DNA from: Leptolyngbya sp. FACHB-261
GTDB taxonomy: Bacteria; Cyanobacteriota; Cyanobacteriia; FACHB-261
Assembly (NCBI RefSeq): GCF_014696065.1
Contig: NZ_JACJPL010000001.1
Location: forward strand, 248,001-312,000
Length of the DNA stretch: 64,000 nucleotides
Reading direction: 5' to 3'
Part shown: one piece after another, positions 1 through 6,427 of the stretch
How positions within the stretch are numbered: the stretch's first letter is position 1
Layout of the letters: the number at the start of each line of letters is the position of its first letter
Program-made: the position numbers and the translations under genes
Notes under the pieces: generated by a model
The model's input: the letters and a program-made list of their open reading frames with translations, nothing else
What the model was told of the DNA's origin: nothing
The model's database searches: none

Positions 1-171
1 TTTGCGCAGCGCTTCCACAATTTCTACGACATTCTCAGCAGAGGGATCTCGGTCTTCATGAACCCAGCGACCAATGTTCGAGCGGGGAAGGTTCATTGCA
101 ACTGCTAACTTGTTCTGGCTGATGCCATGCGCCTCCAGCACCTGCTTGAGGGACCTGCCTGCTTTTCCCAT
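1..171 (-). CDS. XRE-family helix-turn-helix regulator (3' end outside window)
   Basis: The minus strand reads from an ATG at 171 to the window edge for 57 codons without a stop. The product begins MGKAGRSLKQVLEAHGISQN and continues as a helix-turn-helix of lambda repressor/XRE type: residues 18-38 (ISQNKLAVAM followed by LPRSNIGRWV) fit the two-helix recognition motif with the usual Q and S/N/R contacts. An in-frame stop lies just upstream, so ATG 171 with GGGG before it is the likely start. It diverges from the gene at 296; two matching inverted repeats lie in the shared intergenic region, which suggests autoregulation and control of the neighbour (inference). Whether this is a stand-alone regulator or an antitoxin cannot be told because the rest is cut off. 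Confidence 0.75.
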   Translation of the reverse strand, partial: MGKAGRSLKQVLEAHGISQNKLAVAMNLPRSNIGRWVHEDRDPSAENVVEIVEALRK

Positions 172-206
172 GCCCCTGATCGTGTCAGAGGATCATGATC
201 GAGTAA

Positions 207-228
207 ATGTCACCGTGTCTGATGACGT
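207..228. promoter_or_regulatory. Operator-like inverted repeat, site A
   Basis: ATGTCACC, six bases, then GATGACGT. The right arm matches the perfect arm of site B at 6 of 8 positions. The left arm is identical to the left arm of site B, 38 bp away centre to centre. It lies between the divergent XRE gene (start 171) and the gene at 296, so it is a plausible regulator binding site. Confidence 0.5.
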
Positions 229-244
229 TAGTGTAGAATCCTTC

Positions 245-266
245 ATGTCACCAGATGCGGTGACAT
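245..266. promoter_or_regulatory. Operator-like perfect inverted repeat, site B
   Basis: ATGTCACC, spacer AGATGC, then GGTGACAT, a perfect 8-bp dyad. It lies 30 bases before the ATG at 296 and shares its half-site with site A at 207-228. Two copies of one dyad in a divergent intergenic region next to a helix-turn-helix gene is a typical operator layout; the link to that particular protein is inference. Confidence 0.6.
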
Positions 267-295
267 CACTTCTAATAGGATAAGGCTCGATCCAG

Positions 296-787
296 ATGCA
301 TAAAAGCTTCCTGCCGGGTGCGATTGCCGCACCCCAAGTTCCCGCGTGCTCAAATAGCCCCGCCGATCCAACCCCCAGTCGAGAACCCTTAAGAATTCTG
401 CTCATCGGTTCTCGTCAAGGCATCAAACAGACCATTCAACGGCTGCATCTTCTGCGTTTTACTGAAATTGGAGCCTGGAGCCCCGCATTACCCACCGCCA
501 TCCCAGGCGAATTAATTAGTATCTTGGTCCGTCATGTTCTCGGCGAGTGCCAAACCAGCGCTAGCAGAACCCCCTGGGTCCCCTCCTTCCTGGACATGGC
601 CCCAACCTCAACTTCAACCGGCGAAACCATCAAGCTTTTTCTAATTGGCTCACCCAAAGCCGTCATCGAAACCATCGCCCGACTGCACCACCTAAACTTT
701 GCTGATGCCGAAACTTGGAGCCCGCTATCTGCAACCGGCAATCCAGGCGAAGTAATGACCGTTTTAACTCGCTTATTGCAAGCCTGA
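296..787 (+). CDS. Hypothetical protein with two tandem copies of a ~49-residue domain
   Basis: The 163-residue product contains two copies of one unit, residues 33-81 and 113-161, joined by a low-complexity Thr/Ser/Pro linker. Each unit runs as a hydrophobic strand ending LIGS, a helix with T-I-x-R-L-H, a conserved aromatic (F) and W-S-P, then P-G-E and a terminal helix. By eye about 20 of 49 positions are identical between copies. The strand-helix pattern and LIGS/PGE motifs recall short uncharacterised cyanobacterial proteins that usually carry one such unit; I do not know a function. A weak AAGG lies 10 bases before the ATG. Sites A and B sit directly upstream, so it may be under control of the divergent XRE regulator. 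Confidence 0.7.
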   Translation: MHKSFLPGAIAAPQVPACSNSPADPTPSREPLRILLIGSRQGIKQTIQRLHLLRFTEIGAWSPALPTAIPGELISILVRHVLGECQTSASRTPWVPSFLDMAPTSTSTGETIKLFLIGSPKAVIETIARLHHLNFADAETWSPLSATGNPGEVMTVLTRLLQA

Positions 788-806
788 GAACTTCAAAGTA
801 ACGGCA

Positions 807-1121
807 CTAATCTTCAGCCAAAAGTGGATTTGACTCCAGCCAAGTCACCAAATCCTCAGCAGTTGAAAAGTCCAACAAAGCCTCAGCCAAATCCTCTAAC
901 TGGTCGAAAGACAACTGGCAAATTCGAGCTTGCAACTCATGAGATAGCGACCCCAGGAGACGAGGGAGGAGGCGCAAGATAATGTACGATGCGCCTTCCC
1001 GCTTGCCCTGTTCGAAGGCTTCCTGAAAAGCCTCCTGAAAGCTTTCCTGAAATGCCTCTTGAAAACCTTCCTGAAAGGCCTTCTGTAAGATGTCCTGGAA
1101 AATCACCGACTCTTGCAGCAT
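807..1121 (-). CDS. Free-standing DUF4351-type C-terminal domain (Rpn family fragment or small partner)
   Basis: The 104-residue product matches only the last third of the Rpn-type protein encoded just upstream (1144-2073). Both share xQESVI(F/Y)QDILQK at the beginning and LLDFST followed by EDL near the end. Residues 16-36 are a four-residue repeat (FQE plus A, G or S, about six units) where the long protein has a short GLQQGMQ linker. The catalytic PD-(D/E)XK part is absent. Its ATG is 22 bases beyond the stop of the long gene and in another frame, with AAAGGA touching the start, so translational coupling is possible. It is either the relic of a second Rpn copy or a functional small C-terminal protein; intact reading frame and good conservation favour a maintained product. 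Confidence 0.6.
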   Translation of the reverse strand: MLQESVIFQDILQKAFQEGFQEAFQESFQEAFQEAFEQGKREGASYIILRLLPRLLGSLSHELQARICQLSFDQLEDLAEALLDFSTAEDLVTWLESNPLLAED

Positions 1122-1143
1122 TCCTTTCTGAGCCAGAAAAAAA

Positions 1144-2073
1144 CTAGGATTGCGCTCTCAGCCAGGAACTCAAATCCTCCAACGTAGAGAAATCTAGTAG
1201 CGCCTCACCCAGAGCTTCTAACCGAGCTAGAGAGAGCTGCTGAATTTGCGCTTGTAGATCAGGGGGAAGTGAGCCCAATTGGCGAGCAAGGAGGGACAGG
1301 ATAATCTTCAACTCACCTTTCTGCATACCCTGCTGCAAGCCCTTTTGCAGGATGTCCTGGTAAATCACTGACTCTTGCATAAGCTCCTCTCGAAAAACAG
1401 TACGAATCAGCTCTTTCTCAAAGCGAAGTCCCGCCAAAACCTGCGTGCAAGTCGAGATACTCTTGCGCTCAGCCGGTGCCTCGATCATAGCCACCTGAGC
1501 TGCCACTTGCTCCAGCAGAGCTTCTGGTGAATTAGTTTGCGCCAGCACAGCAAAAGGAAGCAGAGCCGGATCAGCCAGCAAAGGAGCCGGGTCTTGTTCC
1601 CACAGACGAATGACTCGATAGCCATGCCAGGTCTGCTCAACTCGGAACTCCTCCACAAAAACCAGCTCAGAGGTTGTGGGTTTGAGGAAAATCACGACCT
1701 GCTCGATTGAGCAACGATACTGGCGATACAACCTCACCCAGTAATCCAGCATGCGCAAAGGCATGTCGGCGTCAGGGCGAGTTTGGAATTCCAAATGCAG
1801 AAGTTGATTGCTAGTTTGCAGAAAGGTGAGCGCATCAGCTCGGATCGGCTCGTTGCCCAATTCAGTTTTGAGCACCCGAATGTCAGCCGCTTCAGTGGTT
1901 AGAAGCCAGCGGATAAACTGGGCAGGATACTGCTCAGCCAGATACTTACAAAGATTGTCGTAGTACAAAGGCGGCGACAGAAAACAGTTTGAGGCAACAG
2001 TATCCTCAGGCGGTGGGCAAGCTGTCCATCCCAGCAGTTGGGTATCCGCAAACAAAAACACCAGATTGCTCAT
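1144..2073 (-). CDS. Rpn-family (PD-(D/E)XK) nuclease / putative transposase with DUF4351 C-terminus
   Basis: 309 residues. Residues ~38-140 fit the Rpn/YhgA-like nuclease fold common in cyanobacteria: YDNLCKYLAEQYP, then EPIRADALTFLQ (Asp80) and LLHLEFQTRPDADMPLRM, giving the D...ExQ active-site pattern (Glu95, Gln97) followed by YWVRLYRQY. Residues ~232-309 form the DUF4351-like C-terminal domain. The family has metal-dependent DNA endonuclease activity linked to recombination and, in enteric bacteria, to phage defence. The first ~35 residues precede the usual family start, so a start at the TTG of codon 36 is possible. An ATG at 1380 (Met232) lies behind AGAGGAG and could start a separate short C-terminal product. 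Confidence 0.8.
   Translation of the reverse strand: MSNLVFLFADTQLLGWTACPPPEDTVASNCFLSPPLYYDNLCKYLAEQYPAQFIRWLLTTEAADIRVLKTELGNEPIRADALTFLQTSNQLLHLEFQTRPDADMPLRMLDYWVRLYRQYRCSIEQVVIFLKPTTSELVFVEEFRVEQTWHGYRVIRLWEQDPAPLLADPALLPFAVLAQTNSPEALLEQVAAQVAMIEAPAERKSISTCTQVLAGLRFEKELIRTVFREELMQESVIYQDILQKGLQQGMQKGELKIILSLLARQLGSLPPDLQAQIQQLSLARLEALGEALLDFSTLEDLSSWLRAQS
1146..1380 (-). other. Possible internal translation start inside the Rpn-type gene
   Basis: In-frame ATG at 1380 (codon 232 of the long protein) is preceded by GAGAGGAG and three further bases. Translation from it would give a 78-residue protein starting MQESVIYQDILQK, which aligns from its first residue with the separate 104-residue product encoded at 807-1121. 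Enteric Rpn genes are known to make such a C-terminal short product from an internal start. Use of this start here is inference. Confidence 0.4.
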
Positions 2074-2182
2074 AACGGTTCATAACAGGGATTGCAGTTG
2101 AAGTTCTGCTGTTAGCGCTGTACTGGAATTTCTAGAGCTAGGTGCGTAAGCTCAGGGTACGCCCCCCAGCCTGCCCCTTCCC

Positions 2183-4252
2183 ATGCCGAATCGCCTCGCC
2201 CAATCCCCTAGCCTTTACCTGCGCAAACACGCCTTCAACCCCATCGACTGGTGGCCCTGGAGTCCTGAAGCTCTAGCTAAAGCGCAAGCTGAAGACCTGC
2301 CTATTTTCCTATCGATTGGCTACTCCAGTTGTCACTGGTGCACAGTCATGGAAGGCGAGGCCTTCTCAGACCGCGAGATCGCCACTTACATGAACAGCTA
2401 TTTTCTGCCGATTAAGGTAGACCGCGAGGAGCGCCCCGACCTCGACAGCATTTATATGCAAGCCCTGCAACTAATGGTGGGGCAGGGCGGCTGGCCGTTG
2501 AATATCTTCCTGACCCCCGGTGATTTGGTGCCCTTCTACGGCGGCACTTACTTTCCAGTTGAAGCCCGTTACGGCAGGCCCGGTTTCCTCAAGGTGCTTC
2601 AGGCCCTACGCGACTACTACGACCACAAAAAAGACGAGATCCAAGAACACAAAGACCAAATTCTCTACTATCTGCACAGCGCCGCTAACCTGCCAGCCGC
2701 CCAAAGCCTGAGCGATGATCTACTGCTCGACGGACTAGCAGCCAGCGCCAAAAGCATAACCCGGTCTGGCCCCGGCCCCAACTTTCCGATGATTCCCCAT
2801 GCAGCCCTGGTGCTTCAGGGTAGCCGCCTGCGACCAGCCGCCGATGACCAGCAACGCGCCATTGACCGAGGTCTGGATTTAGCTTTGGGCGGCATTTATG
2901 ACCACGTGGGTGGCGGCTTCCATCGCTACACCGTAGACAACACCTGGACCGTGCCGCATTTCGAGAAAATGCTCTACGACAACGGCCAGATTGTGGAATA
3001 TCTAGCGAATTTGTGGGCGTTGGGGGTCGAAGAATTAGCGTTTAAGACGGCAATCGAGGGCACTGCCCGTTGGCTGCGGCGAGAAATGACCGCGCCGGAA
3101 GGTTACTTTTACGCTGCTCAAGATGCCGATAGTTTCCAATCGCCCCAGGCAGCGGAGCCGGAAGAGGGAGACTTTTATGTCTGGAGCTACGGTGAGTTGG
3201 CAGAGTTACTGACGCACGAAGAGCTAAGCGCGCTCCAGGAAGCATTCACGGTGACGCCTAATGGCAACTTCGAGGGCAAAACTGTCCTCCAGCGCCAAAC
3301 CTCTAATCCTTTATCTGAGCCAACCGATGCAGCGCTAAGCAAGCTATTCCAGAGGCGTTATGGCGAGCATGCAAACCCGGAAAGCCCATTTCCACCGGCT
3401 CGCAATAATGACGAAGCCAAGGGCAAACCCTGGCCAGGGCGAATCCCACCGGTGACCGACACCAAGATGATCGTGGCCTGGAATAGCCTGATGATTTCAG
3501 GGTTGGCCCGTGCCTATCAAGTCTTGGCAGAGCCAGTTTATTGGCAAATGGCTAGCCGCGCCGCTGATTTCATTCTCGACAAGCAATGGCTAGCAGGCCG
3601 TTTTTATCGCGTGAATTACGAAGGCACAGCGGCGGTCCCGGCTCAGTCAGAAGATTATGCACTGTTCATCAAAGCCCTACTGGATTTGCACCAAGCGGCC
3701 ATTTTGCAGGACAAAGCACAGTCGAAAGGCCAAACCGATTGGTTAGACCAGGCAATTCGGGTGCAGAAAGAGTTTGATGACTTCCTCTGGGATGCAGCGG
3801 GTGGTGGCTACTTCAACACATCGGCCAATGCCAGCAGTGATTTGCTGATTCGGGAGCGATCCTATACAGACAACGCCACGCCGTCAGCCAATGGTATTGC
3901 CGTCAACAACTTGGTGCGTTTGGCACTGGTGAGCGAAGACTTGAACTATTTGGAGCGGGCAGAACAAACCCTCAAAGCCTTTGGGGAAGTGATGGCCAAA
4001 AGCCCATTGGCCTGTCCGGTTCTGTTCATGGGCTTGGATGCGTTGCACAACCACACCCTCGTACGCACCAGTACCGCTCAGCTTCCGCCGCTGCTCAGCA
4101 AGTTTTATCCCGTAACGGTATACAAAGCAGAGTCTATGCCCAGTCCAGAGGTTGTCGGTTTAGTTTGTCAGGGCTTAGCCTGTCGAGAACCCGCCCGGTC
4201 CCCAGAGCAATTAGTCCAGCAGATTAGCGACAGTCAGGTGCGCCAGAGTTAA
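2183..4252 (+). CDS. Thioredoxin-domain protein of the DUF255/YyaL (SPATA20-like) family
   Basis: 689 residues, the usual length for this family. The N-terminal thioredoxin-like domain has the family signature [11 protein letters not shown] with a C-x-x-C pair (Cys50, Cys53), followed by [13 protein letters not shown] and [23 protein letters not shown]-type segments. The remaining ~500 residues resemble a six-hairpin (alpha/alpha)6 glycosidase-like barrel, with motifs such as [30 protein letters not shown] and [12 protein letters not shown]. No signal peptide, so cytosolic. The family is widespread but its biochemical role is not established. The gene starts at an ATG 109 bases after the divergent Rpn gene start and is followed closely by the phosphatase-like gene at 4284. 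Confidence 0.9.
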   Translation: [689 protein letters not shown]

Positions 4253-4283
4253 GCTGTCATCGGGTTCATCGAACCATGAAACC

Positions 4284-5336
4284 ATGAACAGAGCTTCTCA
4301 AACCCCTAATATTCAAGCTCTGGTTACCCGCAGCTTAGGTTTAGCGTTGAGCCTGACGATAGTTGGCATTACCCTGCTTTCCATTCTCAGCAGCAGGGGC
4401 TGGAGCCGGGTCCTTGAATTGGCCTCAAGTTTCAAGCTGCAATATCTGTTGATCAGTCTCATTCTGACGGGTTTAATCGCATTCACTCGGCAAAAGAGAC
4501 TTCTATTGCTGGCTTGCCTCTGTCTTGGCATCAATGCAATGGAAATTTTGCCCTGGTATCTCCCTTCTCGGGTGGAGGCCAGAGGCGCTAGCGAATTGCG
4601 AATTTTGCTCGCCAATGTCAATACCCAAAACAAGAGCTACGACCAGGTTCTCTCATGGGTCCGGAGAGAACAGCCAGATGTTGCCGTTTTCATAGAGACC
4701 AGTGTGGCCTGGGTAAAACAGCTGAACGGGCTGACGGATCTGCTGCCCTACTCATTCAGCCGGTTCAAAGAGCGCAACTTGGGCATCGCTATCTTCAGTA
4801 AGGTTCCGCTTGAGAGGCCGTCGATCAATTGGTTTGAGGCTGAGAAAAATCCTGGTCCCAGTGTCGTTGCTAATCTGAGGCTCCAGGAGCAGACGCTGGC
4901 CTTAATTGCGACCCATCCCCTGCCACCGATCAGTCCCGATTTCTTTCAAGACCGGAACCGTCAGTTGCAGGCGATTGCCCAATACGTTCGGCAACTCAAA
5001 ACCCCTGTCCTCCTTCTTGGGGATTTGAATCTAACCATGTGGTCGCCCTACTACAGAAAATTTATAGGTGAAACTGGCTTGCGCAACGCCCGTCAAGGCT
5101 TTGGTGTGCTGCCTTCTTGGCCGAGCGTGACCACCTATCCACAGGTCCCCGCTTTACTCAGCTCGTTGCTCCGGATTCCTATTGATCACTGTCTACTAAG
5201 TCCCAATCTTGGCGTAAAAACACTGCGTATTGGTCCAGAAGTAGGCTCGGATCACCTGCCCCTGTTGATCAATCTGCTGATTCCACAAGCCCCGCCAAAG
5301 CAGTCAGATACAGGGGCACTAAACGTTATTCTCTAA
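4284..5336 (+). CDS. Membrane-anchored endonuclease/exonuclease/phosphatase (EEP) family protein
   Basis: 350 residues. Three hydrophobic helices occupy residues ~15-95, followed by a soluble EEP domain. EEP hallmarks are visible in order: ILLANVNTQN at the beginning, PDVAVFIET (the metal-binding Glu), LIATHPLPP, LLLGDLNLTMWSPYY (Asp and Asn of the GDxN motif), DHCLLSP and GSDHLPLLINL (terminal catalytic Asp-His). This layout matches small cyanobacterial and bacterial membrane EEP proteins whose substrate is unknown; phosphodiester or phospholipid substrates are possible. The domain probably faces the periplasm if the first helix is inserted N-in (inference). It starts 31 bases after the stop of the preceding gene and may be cotranscribed with it. 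Confidence 0.85.
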   Translation: MNRASQTPNIQALVTRSLGLALSLTIVGITLLSILSSRGWSRVLELASSFKLQYLLISLILTGLIAFTRQKRLLLLACLCLGINAMEILPWYLPSRVEARGASELRILLANVNTQNKSYDQVLSWVRREQPDVAVFIETSVAWVKQLNGLTDLLPYSFSRFKERNLGIAIFSKVPLERPSINWFEAEKNPGPSVVANLRLQEQTLALIATHPLPPISPDFFQDRNRQLQAIAQYVRQLKTPVLLLGDLNLTMWSPYYRKFIGETGLRNARQGFGVLPSWPSVTTYPQVPALLSSLLRIPIDHCLLSPNLGVKTLRIGPEVGSDHLPLLINLLIPQAPPKQSDTGALNVIL

Positions 5337-5370
5337 ACGTCTTTCTAATAAGGATTAAGTACAGAACAAA

Positions 5371-5393
5371 AGCCCCCTGAGCAGATGGGGGCT
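5371..5393 (-). terminator. Intrinsic terminator for minus-strand transcription
   Basis: Read on the minus strand, AGCCCCC, nine bases, GGGGGCT, followed by TTTGTT: a 7-bp G+C-rich stem and U-rich tail. On the plus strand no T run follows. It therefore ends a minus-strand transcript, presumably the one carrying the small genes at 5866-6165 and 5499-5801. Confidence 0.7.
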
Positions 5394-5498
5394 AAGGTAT
5401 CAAGGTTGTAAATATGCATTCTCCCTTATTGTTATCCAGTTGAACCGCTATATACCAGCGTATTAGATACCTGCTTTAGCAAAGAACAGTACTGATGA

Positions 5499-5801
5499 TC
5501 AGGTGAGCCATTGGGCCAAGTCATTAGGATCTGTGTCAGGCGGAAAAATGAATAGCTCATTGCCTAGCTTCTTAACTGCATCACAGAGTTCAAGGCCCTG
5601 AATCAGGGAGCAATTCATAACTGGATTCCACCTGCCATTGAAGAAATAAACAACAATCCGGTTCAGCTTGTGCGTCTCACTAGGCAATGGACAAACCCAA
5701 GCTGCTGCATGCAGTCCTCTCAATACATCTCTAGATACATCTGTTTTACAGGCGTGTCGATGACGAAACACGACACTACACGACATTGGGATAAGGAACA
5801 A
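5499..5801 (-). CDS. Small hypothetical protein
   Basis: Up to 100 residues with no family I recognise. The C-terminal half looks protein-like: KLNRIVVYFFNGRWNP, an amphipathic stretch CDAVKKLGNELFIFPPD and a terminal DPNDLAQWLT. The first ~40 residues are rich in Cys, Arg and His and less convincing, so the true start may lie further in. Support that something is transcribed here comes from the minus-strand terminator 106 bases past its stop and from another minus-strand small gene just upstream. Confidence 0.35.
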   Translation of the reverse strand: MFLIPMSCSVVFRHRHACKTDVSRDVLRGLHAAAWVCPLPSETHKLNRIVVYFFNGRWNPVMNCSLIQGLELCDAVKKLGNELFIFPPDTDPNDLAQWLT

Positions 5802-5833
5802 CTCCGAACTGGCCGACCAATGCTAGAGGCTTA

Positions 5834-5878
5834 GCTCAATCTTTTTGCGCTCAATCTTTTTGCGCTCAATCTTTTTGC
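5834..5878. repeat. Three perfect tandem copies of a 15-bp unit
   Basis: Unit GCTCAATCTTTTTGC is repeated three times without a gap. The right-hand copy overlaps the 3' end of the minus-strand gene at 5866-6165. Read in that gene's frame each unit ends with the same codons CAA AAA GAT TGA, so the repeat supplies three successive in-frame stop codons. Confidence 0.9.
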
Positions 5879-6165
5879 ACTGCAAGTACTTTCGTCGTTG
5901 TCGGCTTTGATGCGCCTGAAGCGTTGACCCCATCAGGCGCAAAAATCAATTCAGCCGCTGCTTGAACCCCGATATTATGTTCAGCTGCCAGCGCTTTGCA
6001 GGTGGCATAAAACTGAGCGAACTCCTGCATGGTTTCTTCAGGGGTCTGATTCATGCGAGCTGCATAAGCCAACATCCAGGTCATGTTTTTACGAAAAACC
6101 CAGAGCTTATAAGCGTCAGAAGCATTGTCATTAGAAGAGTTATGAGTCATAGTCCAAAGCGCCAT
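5866..6165 (-). CDS. Hypothetical protein, conserved-looking
   Basis: 99 residues. A central amphipathic helical part (residues ~20-75: KLWVFRKNMTWMLAYAARMN, then PEETMQEFAQFYATCKALAAE) is followed by a Ser/Thr/Lys-rich tail ending AVQKD. There is no signal peptide or membrane helix. I do not recognise the family. The second Met (6150) is an equally good start; neither has a clear ribosome-binding site. The stop codon lies inside a threefold 15-bp tandem repeat, so the 3' end seems to have been reshaped by slippage. It may form a short minus-strand unit with 5499-5801. Confidence 0.55.
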   Translation of the reverse strand: MALWTMTHNSSNDNASDAYKLWVFRKNMTWMLAYAARMNQTPEETMQEFAQFYATCKALAAEHNIGVQAAAELIFAPDGVNASGASKPTTTKVLAVQKD

Positions 6166-6427
6166 ACTGTAGTGAGGGAAGTCTAAAGCTCTGGACTAGC
6201 CCTATTAAGATGGCTTTAACCAACAAAAAGCTATCCCGAGCAAGCCAGAGCTTTCATCTGTGTTGTAACTCTAGTCGTGAGGTATAGCAAGACTCTGGTA
6301 CAGTAGGCAACATTTTTTAACCTGAAACAAATTTTCTAGTTTTATTAGAGTTATTAGAAACTTGCATATTTGAAATACAGAGGATAAAAGGTATAGAGTC
6401 CAACAGTCAGGTTGCTAGAGTAAGGGC

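Noticed and set aside
74-283. Plus-strand open frame over the XRE gene
   Set aside because: It is the shadow of the minus-strand helix-turn-helix gene and runs through the operator palindromes.
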